Shown here piece after piece: positions 1 through 8,200 of a stretch of DNA of 64,000 nt. The first letter of the stretch is position 1. Every line of letters begins with the position of its first letter. The DNA comes from Streptomyces tendae. GTDB taxonomy: Bacteria > Actinomycetota > Actinomycetes > Streptomycetales > Streptomycetaceae. The notes under the pieces are model-generated. The model did no database searches and was not told where the DNA came from. It saw nothing but the letters and a program-made list of their open reading frames with translations. The stretch is taken from positions 3,534,001-3,598,000 of the forward strand of contig NZ_CP043959.1 in NCBI RefSeq assembly GCF_008632955.1, read 5' to 3'. The position numbers and the translations under genes were made by a program.

Positions 1-102
1 CTGGTCGAGACGCTGACCGACGTGTGGGGCGTGGAGGCGCGTGGTGGCGGCAAGTGCGTGTGGAGCGAGTTCGTGGTGCCGAAGGAACCCGGCACGGGCT
101 GA
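1..102 (+). CDS. C-terminal end of an ATP-binding (HATPase_c-like) regulatory protein, partial
   Basis: Only the last 33 codons lie in the window; the frame is open from base 1 and stops with TGA at 100-102. The tail contains TDVWGVEARGGGKCVWSEF, which resembles the C-terminus of the small Streptomyces ATP-binding proteins related to anti-sigma-factor serine kinases, where a G-G-G-K-x-V-W-x-E strand closes the ATPase fold. The catalytic part is outside the window, so the assignment rests on this short tail. A 31-base gap separates it from the downstream glycosylase gene on the same strand. Confidence 0.5.
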   Translation: MVETLTDVWGVEARGGGKCVWSEFVVPKEPGTG

Positions 103-133
103 GGACGCGGACCGCCGGTGGCACTCTTGACGC

Positions 134-997
134 ATGCCGGAACTCCCCGAGGTCGAGGCGCTCAAGGACTTCCTCACCGAGCACCTGACCGGCCACGAGA
201 TCGTCCGGGCGCTGCCCGTGGCGATCAGCGTCCTGAAGACCTACGATCCGCCGCTCACCGCCCTCGAGGGCCGCGAGGTCACCGCCGTGCGGCGCTACGG
301 CAAGTTCCTCGCCATGGCGACGGACGGCGGCCCGCACCTCGTCACCCATCTGGCGCGCGCGGGCTGGCTGCACTGGCGCGACCCGCTGCCCAGCGGACCG
401 CCCCGCCCCGGCAAGGGGCCGCTGGCGCTGCGGGTCGCCCTGGAGACCGGCGCCGGCTTCGACCTGACGGAGGCCGGCACGCAGAAGCGGCTCGCCGTGT
501 ACGTCGTGGCGGACCCCGCCGAGGTCCCGGGCGTCGCGCGGCTCGGGCCGGACCCGCTGGCCGACGACTTCGACGAACGGCGGCTGGCGGAGCTGCTGTC
601 CGGGGAGCGCCGCCGGCTCAAGGGCGCCCTGCGGGACCAGAGCCTGATCGCGGGCGTCGGCAACGCCTACAGCGACGAGATCCTGCACGCGGCCCGTATG
701 TCCCCGTTCAAGCTGGCCTCCTCGCTCACCCCGGAGGAGACCACCCGGCTGTACGAGGCCCTGCGCTCCACCCTCACCGACGCGGTCGAACGCTCGCGCG
801 GGCTGGCGGCGGGCCGGCTGAAGGCGGAGAAGAAGACCGGTCTGCGGGTGCACGGCCGTACCGGCGAGCCGTGTCCGGTGTGCGGGGACACGATCCGCGA
901 GGTGTCGTTCAGCGACTCCTCGCTGCAGTACTGCCCCACCTGCCAGACGGGCGGCAGGCCGCTGGCGGACCGGAGGCTGTCCCGGCTGCTGAAGTGA
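134..997 (+). CDS. Fpg/Nei family DNA glycosylase/AP lyase
   Basis: A 287-residue base-excision repair enzyme that removes oxidised bases and nicks the abasic site. It begins MPELPEVEAL, so after Met removal it carries the N-terminal proline nucleophile and the adjacent glutamate that define the family. The H2TH region contains DQSLIAGVGNAYSDEIL (about 172-188), and the C-terminus has a zinc finger with C247, C250, C267 and C270. Length is normal. The ATG at 134 is fixed by the invariant MPELPEVE start. Which oxidised base it prefers (Fpg, Nei or a specialised Streptomyces paralogue) cannot be read from the sequence. It converges on the anti-sigma gene with a 16-base gap. Confidence 0.92.
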   Translation: MPELPEVEALKDFLTEHLTGHEIVRALPVAISVLKTYDPPLTALEGREVTAVRRYGKFLAMATDGGPHLVTHLARAGWLHWRDPLPSGPPRPGKGPLALRVALETGAGFDLTEAGTQKRLAVYVVADPAEVPGVARLGPDPLADDFDERRLAELLSGERRRLKGALRDQSLIAGVGNAYSDEILHAARMSPFKLASSLTPEETTRLYEALRSTLTDAVERSRGLAAGRLKAEKKTGLRVHGRTGEPCPVCGDTIREVSFSDSSLQYCPTCQTGGRPLADRRLSRLLK

Positions 998-1013
998 GCC
1001 CGGACGGTCGGGA

Positions 1014-1670
1014 TCACTCGGGACGCAGCGTCACCAGGGTCTCGCCCTCCGTGGTGCGCACCTCGTAGCGGACGGTGTCGTCGGAGTGCAGGGCGGAGCC
1101 GCCCGGGATCGTGTTCGGGCGGGCGTCGTGGCGGGGCACGGCCCAGCTGGTCATGACGTCCTCGGAGCCGTCGCGGGCGACGCCCACGAGAACGCATGCG
1201 CGCGGTCCCGCCGCGTCCTTGACCCGCAGCTCCACGGCGCTGCCCCAGTCGCGGTCCTCGACGGTCACCTCGGCCCACACCCCGGAGCGTTCGTCGGTCG
1301 CCTCCACGGTCAGCGGGCGGGGCCCGTCGCCGCCGCGCGCCAGCACGAGGGCGGCGGGGGCGGACACCGCGATCACCACCGAGGCGGCCAGCGCCAGCAG
1401 CAGCCGGCGGCGCCCGGCGCGACGCCGTCCGGCCACCTGCGTGAGCAGCCGGTCCAGCATCCGTGGCGAGGGCTGGGCCATCGGGTGGACCGGGCGCGGG
1501 GTGGCGCTGCGGTAGAGCATCAACTGGCGTGTGGCGGGGCCGAACTCGGTCACCTGGACAGCGCAGCTGGGGCACTCCATGAGGTGGTCCTCGAAGCGGA
1601 ACGCCTCCGCCTCGTCCAGCACGCCGAGCGCGTAGGCGCCGACGTCGCGATGCCTCTCCAGGGACCTCAT
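1014..1670 (-). CDS. Membrane anti-sigma factor with zinc-binding (zf-HC2) N-terminus
   Basis: A 218-residue predicted regulator of the ECF sigma factor encoded upstream on the same strand. Residues 29-36 (HLMECPSC) form the H-x3-C-x2-C motif of zinc-associated anti-sigma domains. Residues 90-111 are one hydrophobic helix (LLALAASVVIAVSAPAALVL) preceded by an arginine-rich stretch, which puts the zinc domain in the cytoplasm and about 105 residues outside. The outer part contains ACVLVGVARDG and a conserved ending EGETLVTLRPE. The pairing with the sigma factor is inferred from gene order; an unrelated small gene lies between the two. Confidence 0.85.
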   Translation of the reverse strand: MRSLERHRDVGAYALGVLDEAEAFRFEDHLMECPSCAVQVTEFGPATRQLMLYRSATPRPVHPMAQPSPRMLDRLLTQVAGRRRAGRRRLLLALAASVVIAVSAPAALVLARGGDGPRPLTVEATDERSGVWAEVTVEDRDWGSAVELRVKDAAGPRACVLVGVARDGSEDVMTSWAVPRHDARPNTIPGGSALHSDDTVRYEVRTTEGETLVTLRPE

Positions 1671-1844
1671 GCCGAATCCTCGTGCCGTTGGGTGCGGGTG
1701 GGGTTACTCCTTGCTCCCACCGGTACGCACCAGGCAGCCGAATCACTCAAGCCACGCACCGAATCGTGACCTAAGGATTCGGAGCCCTCGGGGCCGCGGA
1801 TTGGTGGCGATTTCCGAGGCGGCCCGAAGGGGTGGACGCGGGCC

Positions 1845-2363
1845 CTAGAAGAGGTGGATGGCGAGGTGTCCCAGGGGCAGTCCGAGCTGCCAGGCGGGCG
1901 TCCACACCTTCGGTCCCTCGTCCTCGCCGGCCGCCCCGCCCCCGGGTACCGCGTTGAGGTCGGGCGCCAGCAGTTCCGTCTCCCGCAGCCAGCGCCAGGC
2001 GTCCGCCGCCAGCTGGAGGTTCGGGTCCGTGGCGCCGGTGCCGGACGCGGCGGCGTCCGCGGCCAGGTCGTCCAGACGGCGGTGCACCCACTCCTGCCAG
2101 GGCTGGTCGTAGGCGGTCAGCGACAGCCAGGTCTCCAGCTGGGTGATGACCCGGATGCCGGACAGCTCGCCGTCGGTGTCGGACAGGAAGACGGTCAGCG
2201 CCAGCGCGTCCCGCCCGGCCCGGAACTCCACGGACGTCGGCGGCATCAGATCGCCGGTGCGCAGCAGCTCGTCGGCGATGTACTCGGCGTAGAACCAGGC
2301 CATGGGGACGGCCGGCCGGCCGTCCCCGGTGCCCTCCGTGCTCTCTCGACCTCTGTGCAGCAT
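1845..2363 (-). CDS. Conserved hypothetical protein between sigma and anti-sigma genes
   Basis: A 172-residue protein I cannot assign to a family. The start at 2363 is chosen because the motif GGAGGAGG lies about nine bases upstream; the frame stays open further upstream but that extension is arginine-rich and lacks a ribosome site. The body is soluble and rich in Trp and acidic residues (AWFYAEYIADELL, TAYDQPWQEWVHRRLDDL, WLRETELLAPDLN) with no membrane helix. It sits 134 bases after the ECF sigma gene and 174 bases before the anti-sigma gene on the same strand, so a role in the same regulatory circuit is possible but not shown. Confidence 0.6.
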   Translation of the reverse strand: MLHRGRESTEGTGDGRPAVPMAWFYAEYIADELLRTGDLMPPTSVEFRAGRDALALTVFLSDTDGELSGIRVITQLETWLSLTAYDQPWQEWVHRRLDDLAADAAASGTGATDPNLQLAADAWRWLRETELLAPDLNAVPGGGAAGEDEGPKVWTPAWQLGLPLGHLAIHLF

Positions 2364-2497
2364 CCCTTCCTGCCTCCTCCGGTGCGTGCGCGTCGCCCGA
2401 ACCCGGGCCCCCGGTCCGGAACACGGATGAGGACAGCCGATCCCCAACCGGCTTCGTCGGCAAGGCGCTTTACGGAGGTTTGACCCGACGGTTGGTT

Positions 2498-3031
2498 TCA
2501 CCGCATGTCGGAGGCGTATCCGGGAAGCACCCGGCGCAGGGCGCGCAGCGCGTAGTACGCGCGGGACTTCACCGTACCGGGCGGGATCCCGAGGGCCGCC
2601 GCGGCTTCCGCCACACTCGCCCCCTGGAAGTACACGAGCACCAGGACTTCGCGGTGCTCGGGAGTGAGTGTCTTCACAGCTTCCCGGACGTCGAGCGTCG
2701 CGGCGGCCCGTTCCGCGTGGTCGGAGATCACCCGGGCGTTCTCCAGCACGGCGTCGCCGACCTCGGCCGGACGGGCCTGCCGGGCCCGCCGGGCGTCGAT
2801 GGCGAGCCGGCGCGCGACGGTCAGCAGCCAGGGGCGTACGGAGTCGAAGTTCTCGGCGCGCAGGGCCTCGGGGTGCTGCCAGGCCCGCACCAGCGTCTCC
2901 TGGACCAGGTCCTCCGCCCGCTGCCGGTCCCCGTCGCAGAGCCGGAGCAGCAGCGCGAAGAGGGGCCGGCCGTGCTCCCGCTGCAGTGCGGCGAGCTCGT
3001 GCTCGGCGGTGGTCCCGTTCGTGAGTGTCAT
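2498..3031 (-). CDS. ECF-family RNA polymerase sigma factor
   Basis: A 177-residue extracytoplasmic-function sigma factor. Region 2 covers about residues 16-83 (DRQRAEDLVQETLVRAWQHP, then RPWLLTVARRLAID) and region 4 about 115-168, with the helix-turn-helix ASVAEAAAALGIPPGTVKSR. No extra C-terminal domain is present. The start is uncertain: ATG codons at 3043 and 3031 are both in frame and neither has a convincing ribosome site; 3031 gives the normal family length. The upstream spacer contains the direct repeat TCGACGAACGGT (about 3116-3141), a possible site for autoregulation. The predicted partner is the zinc anti-sigma factor at 1014-1670. Confidence 0.9.
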   Translation of the reverse strand: MTLTNGTTAEHELAALQREHGRPLFALLLRLCDGDRQRAEDLVQETLVRAWQHPEALRAENFDSVRPWLLTVARRLAIDARRARQARPAEVGDAVLENARVISDHAERAAATLDVREAVKTLTPEHREVLVLVYFQGASVAEAAAALGIPPGTVKSRAYYALRALRRVLPGYASDMR

Positions 3032-3251
3032 TCCGGCCGTCATGGCCGTATGGCAGCGCACGGGGGCGTCCGGGGACAGGGCGCGCACAGGGGCGTGCGG
3101 CGGACGGTCGATCGCGTCGACGAACGGTTCGACGAACGGTCGAGACGACCGTATCCGCACGCCGGACGGCCTAAAGGGCGTGTCGGAGCACCGCTCGACG
3201 AGATGAGGCTTCTTACCTGTTTATCCATAAATACGACCACAGCGGGGTGAC

Positions 3252-4425
3252 GTGATGATCGCACGCAGCAGACAGCTGGCCCTCGTCCTGACCGCCGTCC
3301 TTGCCGCGGGCGCCGCCTGCCAGGCCCGCGACCACCGGCCGCAGCAGGGGCGCCCCGCGCCTTCCGCGACGGCCCACCGCGGCTTCACCCTGGTCGCCTC
3401 CGGCGACGTCCTGGCCCACACCTCCGTCATCGACCGCGCCCAGTTCGACGCGGGGGGCACCGGTTACGACTTCCGCCCGATGCTCTCCGGCATCCGCTCC
3501 GTCGTCGCCCCGGCGGACCTGGCGCTGTGTCACATGGAGACCGTCTACGGCGCGGACGGCGACTACAGCGGCTACCCCCTGTTCAAGTCACCGCCCGAGA
3601 TCGCCGCCGGCCTCGCCGCCACCGGGTACGACGGCTGCTCGACCGCCTCCAACCACACCCTGGACGACGGCGCGGACGGCATCCGCCGCACCCTCGACGC
3701 CCTCGACGCGGCGGGACTGCGCCACGCCGGATCCGCCCGCACCGAACAGGAGGCCGCCACCCCGACGATGCTGCGCGCCGGCGGGGCACGCGTGGCACAC
3801 CTCGCCTACACCTTCGACACCAACGGGCTCCCGCTGCCGCAGGACCGGCCCTGGGCCGTCAACCTGATCGACGAGCAGCGGATCGTCTCCGACGCCCGTG
3901 CCGCCCGCGAGGCGGGGCCGACGTCGTGGTCGTCTCCCTGCACTGGGGCACCGAGTGGCAGGACGAGCCCGACGACCTCCAGCTCACCCTCGCCCGCTCC
4001 CTCACCGCCTCCGCCACCGGGGGCCGCCCGGACATCGACCTGATCCTCGGCACCCACGCCCACGTCCCGCAGGCGTACGAGAAGGTCAACGGCACCTGGG
4101 TGGTCTACGGCATGGGCGACCAGATCGCCGGCGAGATGACCGGCCCCGAGGGCGTGACCGACCCGCGCGGCAACCAGTCCACCCTGGGCCGCTTCACCTT
4201 CGCCCCGCCGGCCCGCCCCGGCGGACGCTGGGAGGTGACCCGCGCGGAGTTCGTCCCCAGCTGTACGACGTGGACGCCGGCCGGGTCGTCGACCTCAACG
4301 AAGCGCTGGCCGACGGGGCCGAGCTGAACGCCGTCCGCGACCGCATCCGTGACGTGGTGCTCGGCCGGGGCGCCGCGAAGGACGGGCTCGTGATGGCGGG
4401 CGGGACGCGGAAGGGCGACGGCTGA
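3252..4425 (+). pseudogene. CapA-family (poly-gamma-glutamate synthesis type) protein, frame broken twice
   Basis: A CapA-like metallophosphatase-fold protein of about 390 residues that is probably exported: a hydrophobic N-terminus (residues 8-23) ends in AAGAAC, a weak lipobox. Family signatures are in order: VASGDVLAH near residue 50, CHMETV, GCSTASNHTLDDG, VVVVSLHWGTEWQ and LILGTHAHVPQAYEKVNG. The frame breaks at the GGGG run at 3914-3917 and again at the CCCC run at 4255-4258; one missing base at each would restore REAGADVVVVSL and EFVPQLYDVDAG. The last segment ends at TGA 4423-4425. Either the gene is dead or the sequence has two homopolymer errors; the perfectly conserved flanks favour error. 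GTG 3252 and ATG 3255 are both possible starts. Confidence 0.75.
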
Positions 4426-4499
4426 GACGCCGGGGCCGGGGGCGTCCGGGACGGGAGTGCGGTCGTCCGGACGCCCACGACCACGGGTAACGTCTCCGC

Positions 4500-4661
4500 A
4501 TGCACGCCGCGACCGACCAGCCGCCCGCCGCGGACCCCCGCCCGCCCGCGCGCCCGTCCGCCACGGCGACGGCCCCGGCGGCGGACGGGACGGGCGACCC
4601 GTTCGGGTACGCGGTGCTGGGACCGGTCCGCGTCTCCGCGCGCCCCGGGCCTTCGGCCTGA
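4500..4661 (+). CDS. Possible 53-residue ORF, uncertain
   Basis: A short frame that begins with ATG at 4500 and ends with TGA at 4659-4661. It is rich in Ala and Pro, and its last third reads DPFGYAVLGPVRVSARPG, which recalls the first strand of AfsR/SARP-type regulators (x-F-x-V-L-G-P-V). It could be the remnant of such a gene or a chance frame in GC-rich DNA. There is no good ribosome site. The surrounding 4426-4750 region otherwise shows no gene. Confidence 0.2.
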   Translation: MHAATDQPPAADPRPPARPSATATAPAADGTGDPFGYAVLGPVRVSARPGPSA

Positions 4662-4750
4662 GGTGACCCGGCGGGCGGGCGGCCCCGGCCGCCCGCCCGT
4701 GCCCGCCGGCTCGCCCCGCGCCGCACCCGGAGCGGGCCCGGGCCCGGCCG

Positions 4751-5860
4751 TCAGGCCGCGGCCCCGGTCCCTCCGGGGGCCGCGGGCGCCATGGTGCCGT
4801 CGGCCGCCTTGGGCCGTCGGCGGAACGTGGCGGCGAGGGCGCTGACCAGGACGCCGCCCACGGCCCAGGCGGAGAGGACCCACCAGGCCGTGGCGGTGTG
4901 ATGACCGCCGAAATAGGTGTAGTTGCGGATCAGGGCGACCGAGGCGCCGTTCGGCAGCGCCGGTCCGAGGTCCCGCCAGAACGGTGGCAGGAGCGCCGCC
5001 GGGTACACACCGCCCGCGCTGGGGTTGCCGAACACGACGAAGATCAGCACCGACAGCGCGATGCCGATGGGCCCGAGCAGGACCTGGAAGGCCATACCGG
5101 CGGCCGCCGCGGCGAACGTGGTGAGGGCGCCGATCCACCAGATCGCGACGAAGTGGCCCGGCAGCGCGTCGAAGACCAGGTCGACGATGATGGCGCCGCC
5201 GAGGCCCGAAAGCACCGACAGCACGGCCAGCGCGCCGAGCCGGATGAGCATGCGGTGCGGATTGGCCGGCCGGGCCCCGTACGAGGCGGACGCCGCCGCG
5301 GAGGCCAGATAGCCGCCCACGACCAGGCCGACCGCCAGGTAGAAGCTGGCCAGTCCACGTCCGTCGGCCTCGTTCGGTGGTCGCAGATCGGTGACCTGCA
5401 CCGGCCGCGAGGGGTCCGCCTTCTGGAAGACCAGCTCCAGCGCCTGGACGCCCGACGGACCGCCGGCCGAGGCCACCAGCAGCCGGTCGCCCCCCTCCTG
5501 CGGTGCCACCAGCAGAGCGGCGTCCACCTCACGCTCCAGCACCATGGCGCGCGCCTGCGCCGCGGTGTCGGCGGGCTGTCCCTTCAGCGGCTCGCCGGGG
5601 ATGGAGTTCAGTTTCTCGATCACCGCCCGCTGCTCCGCCGCGGGAGCCACGACGGCCACCGGGATCTTGTCGGGGGTGGGGGAGTGGAAGGCTCCGATGT
5701 AGGAGACGACGAAGGCCAGTTCGAGGATGAGGACGCCCAGCATGATGAGGCCGGCGCGTGGTGTGATCGCTCCCCGCACCTCACCGCGGAACCGCGCGGC
5801 GGGTGGTGAGGCGGGAGGGCTCCCGGGTGGCTGTCCACCCGGTGTGGGGGGCTCGACCAT
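4751..5860 (-). CDS. DUF3533/YhgE-Pip-like multi-pass membrane protein
   Basis: A 369-residue membrane protein. One helix near the N-terminus (about 36-56, LIMLGVLILELAFVVSYIGAF) is followed by an extracytoplasmic domain of about 110 residues (DKIPVAVVAPA, then LLVASAGGPSGVQALELVF), then five or six helices to the C-terminus. This matches the DUF3533/ABC-2-like group, which resembles the membrane half of ABC exporters but lacks an ATPase. The ATG at 5860 is preferred over GTG 5866 because AAGGAG sits at the right distance only for the ATG. The next gene on the strand is another membrane protein, 100 bases upstream. The substrate is unknown. Confidence 0.75.
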   Translation of the reverse strand: MVEPPTPGGQPPGSPPASPPAARFRGEVRGAITPRAGLIMLGVLILELAFVVSYIGAFHSPTPDKIPVAVVAPAAEQRAVIEKLNSIPGEPLKGQPADTAAQARAMVLEREVDAALLVAPQEGGDRLLVASAGGPSGVQALELVFQKADPSRPVQVTDLRPPNEADGRGLASFYLAVGLVVGGYLASAAASASYGARPANPHRMLIRLGALAVLSVLSGLGGAIIVDLVFDALPGHFVAIWWIGALTTFAAAAAGMAFQVLLGPIGIALSVLIFVVFGNPSAGGVYPAALLPPFWRDLGPALPNGASVALIRNYTYFGGHHTATAWWVLSAWAVGGVLVSALAATFRRRPKAADGTMAPAAPGGTGAAA

Positions 5861-5960
5861 GTCCACTCCTTGGTCGGTCCGTCAGCAGCAGCTGCAGGGC
5901 GAAGGCCGCGCCGGTCCCCTCGGCGGCGTCCGTGGCGGTCGACACCACTTCGCCAGGCCG

Positions 5961-6641
5961 TCACGACGCCGGTCCACGTGTCCTCGGAAAGGCCAGGATC
6001 GCCACCGTGGTGCCGACCGCCGCCACGGCGGGGCCGAGACGGGCGTCGATCGCCATGGCCCAGGACGCCGTCAGGGCGCCCAGGAACAGCATCACGACCA
6101 CGCCCACACGGACGACCGCGTGCCGGGTGCTGCCGTCGGCGGCGTCCTGGGCCAAGCTGGTCAGGGTGCCGGTGACGAAGGTCGTGGTCACGCCCGAACC
6201 GCCCGCGGCCCGTTTGGCGGCAGCGGTCTGACTGCCCATCGCCGCCGCGGACACCGCGAGCATCATCAGCCGCAGAGCCGTGCCGGGGGTGGAACTCACG
6301 GACTTCAGGATCAGCACCACGAGGTCCAGCGCGACCACGGCCACCAGCACGACCCGGATCCTGCTCCACTGCGCCTGCGGCCGTTTCGGTGCCGCCCTGG
6401 AGGCCACGTACACGGCGATCAGGAACGCCGCGAGGGCCACGGCCGCCCCCGAGACCAGGGAGCCGTACCCCGGTTGGTTCGTCAGACCCGACAGGACGAG
6501 ACTGCCGGTCATGTTGGCGGTGAACACGCCCCCGAGCTCCGCGAACGCGAACGCGTCACCAGCCCCTGCGGCGAAGGACAGGAGCGCGGCCACGACGGCC
6601 AGGCGCACCGACGTGGGCGCCGTCGACGAGGTCGCCGTCAT
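5961..6641 (-). CDS. DUF1275 (YoaK-family) membrane protein
   Basis: A 226-residue integral membrane protein with about six helices. The family signature DAFAFAELGGVFTANMTGSL (29-48) is present, followed by LTSLAQDAADG in the second half, so it has the normal domain and length. The biochemical role of the family is not established. It lies 100 bases upstream of the DUF3533 gene on the same strand, which suggests a two-gene unit. The ATG start has only a weak ribosome site. The 212 bases between this start and the MarR gene contain no recognisable gene. Confidence 0.85.
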   Translation of the reverse strand: MTATSSTAPTSVRLAVVAALLSFAAGAGDAFAFAELGGVFTANMTGSLVLSGLTNQPGYGSLVSGAAVALAAFLIAVYVASRAAPKRPQAQWSRIRVVLVAVVALDLVVLILKSVSSTPGTALRLMMLAVSAAAMGSQTAAAKRAAGGSGVTTTFVTGTLTSLAQDAADGSTRHAVVRVGVVVMLFLGALTASWAMAIDARLGPAVAAVGTTVAILAFPRTRGPAS

Positions 6642-6853
6642 GATTCAGGCGGTCTTCGACGGAGGGACCGGATTCCTGCGCCCCACGACGAGACCCGGTG
6701 CGGAGACGTCGGGGACATCTCGATCACCCTTTCGGAGGACTTCCCACCATGGTTGCCATACGTCGTTGCATGGTGCATCTCGAACGCCGCGGCCTCGCCC
6801 ACGGCCCTGGGGAGATTGCGCGACACAGATGTCCGGAGGCGTGGTGCGTGCCG

Positions 6854-7327
6854 TCAGTCGTCCGAGACGTGGTCCAGTGCCGTGAGCAGTTCGCCCAGGA
6901 CCCGCAGACAGGCCGTCACCTCGGCGTCCGTCAGCCCCCCGCCGGTCTCGCGCAGCAACCGGTGCTCCCTGCCCAGCACTTCGGTGATGGCCGCGGTGCC
7001 CCGCTCCGTCGGCCGGATGAGCGACGACCGCCGGTGGGCGGGGTTGGGCACACTCTCCACCAGCCCCGCCGCCGCCGCGTCGTTCACCATGCGCTGCACG
7101 AACTGCCGGCTGATCGCCTGCGCCCTGCCCATCTGCGGCACCGTCATCGGGCCGTTGCGGTGGAGCAGGGTCAGCACGGCGCGCACGCCCAGGGACAGTT
7201 CACCGCCCGTCAGCTCCTGCTCCACGCTGCGCTGTGCGCGCCGGTAGAGGGTGCCGACCAGGTCGTACACCGCGGTGAGGCGGTGGCCGAGTTCGTCCGG
7301 GGGGAGGGGGGTGTCGTGGTCCGTCAT
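6854..7327 (-). CDS. MarR-family transcriptional regulator
   Basis: A 157-residue winged-helix regulator. The DNA-binding part is GPMTVPQMGRAQAISRQFVQ (about 79-98) with the wing NPAHRRSSLIRPTERG, the usual MarR D/N-x-R-R-x-x-x-I/L-x-x-T-x-x-G pattern. It is divergent from an alpha/beta hydrolase gene 57 bases away; the spacer holds an extended inverted repeat that overlaps both starts. By analogy with the family it probably represses both genes and is released by a small phenolic or lipophilic ligand, which the sequence does not identify. Confidence 0.9.
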   Translation of the reverse strand: MTDHDTPLPPDELGHRLTAVYDLVGTLYRRAQRSVEQELTGGELSLGVRAVLTLLHRNGPMTVPQMGRAQAISRQFVQRMVNDAAAAGLVESVPNPAHRRSSLIRPTERGTAAITEVLGREHRLLRETGGGLTDAEVTACLRVLGELLTALDHVSDD

Positions 7328-7336
7328 CCGGCCATC

Positions 7337-7386
7337 ATGACATCCAGGTTGTCAAAGCGACCTGAAGGTGACACCTTGGTTGTCAT
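7337..7386. promoter_or_regulatory. Probable MarR operator region
   Basis: The spacer between the MarR and hydrolase genes is built of nested inverted repeats. The outer arms ATGACATCCAGG (7337-7348) and CCTTGGTTGTCAT (7374-7386) pair imperfectly; inside lie AGGT at 7346 with ACCT at 7360, and a perfect 5-1-5 palindrome AGGTGACACCT at 7366-7376. Their position across both promoters suggests MarR binding sites. Confidence 0.55.
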
Positions 7387-8200
7387 GACTGGTGCTTCGG
7401 AACTGCGCTTCTTCCCGTCCGCCGACGGCGACCTCGCCTATCGCGACACCGGATCCGGTGATCTCGTCGTCCTGCTCCACTCCGGGTTCGTCGACCACCG
7501 CGTCTGGGACGCCCACGTCCCCGTCCTCGCCGAGCGGTACCGCGTGATCGCCCCCGACACCCGCGGCCACGGCTGGTCCGCCAACGCCACCGCTCCGTTC
7601 CGCTGGGCCGACGACCTGGCCGCACTGCTGCGCCACCTCGACGCCGGGCCCGCGGTCCTCGTCGGCCTCTCCATGGGCGGCGTGATCGCCACCGACACCG
7701 TGCTCGAACACCCCGAGACCGTCCGTGCGGTGGTCACCTCCGGGGCCGCGACCGGGGACTTCCGGTACACCGACCCCTGGCACCGGGCCCTCCAGGAGGA
7801 GACCGGACGCGCGCTGGCCGCCGGGGACGTGGCCGCCTGGCTCGACGCCTTCCTCCGGCTGGTGCCCGGCCCGGAGCGCACGGCCGACGACATCGACCCG
7901 GAGCTGATGCGCCGGCTGCGCGAGATGGCCCTGCACACCATCTCCAAGCACACCCCGGACGAGAAGGACCATCTCGTCCCGGTGACCGGCTCCCTCGACC
8001 GGATCGGCGACATCCGCGTCCCGCTGCTCGCCGTCAACGGCTCCCTGGAGCCGGCCGGGCTGCACGCCGCCGCCGAGCGGCTGGCCGCCGCCGTCCCCGA
8101 CGGCCGGACCGCGACCGTCGAGGGCACCGGCCACTACTCCGCCATGGAACGCCCCGACGCGTACACCGGCGTCCTGCTCGACTTCCTGGCGTCCCTCTAG
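7385..8200 (+). CDS. Alpha/beta-fold hydrolase
   Basis: A 271-residue hydrolase of the haloperoxidase/esterase type. The nucleophile elbow is VGLSMGGV with Ser96; the oxyanion part is LLHSGFVDH near residue 31 and PDTRGHGWS follows. The likely catalytic His is in GTGHYSAME close to the C-terminus. The usual acidic residue before it is in VNGSLEPAG, where Glu rather than Asp would serve. ATG 7385 is placed directly in the operator region; the divergent MarR gene is the likely regulator. The stop codon TAG shares the sequence CTAG (8197-8200) with the stop of the convergent permease gene. Confidence 0.88.
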   Translation: MTGASELRFFPSADGDLAYRDTGSGDLVVLLHSGFVDHRVWDAHVPVLAERYRVIAPDTRGHGWSANATAPFRWADDLAALLRHLDAGPAVLVGLSMGGVIATDTVLEHPETVRAVVTSGAATGDFRYTDPWHRALQEETGRALAAGDVAAWLDAFLRLVPGPERTADDIDPELMRRLREMALHTISKHTPDEKDHLVPVTGSLDRIGDIRVPLLAVNGSLEPAGLHAAAERLAAAVPDGRTATVEGTGHYSAMERPDAYTGVLLDFLASL

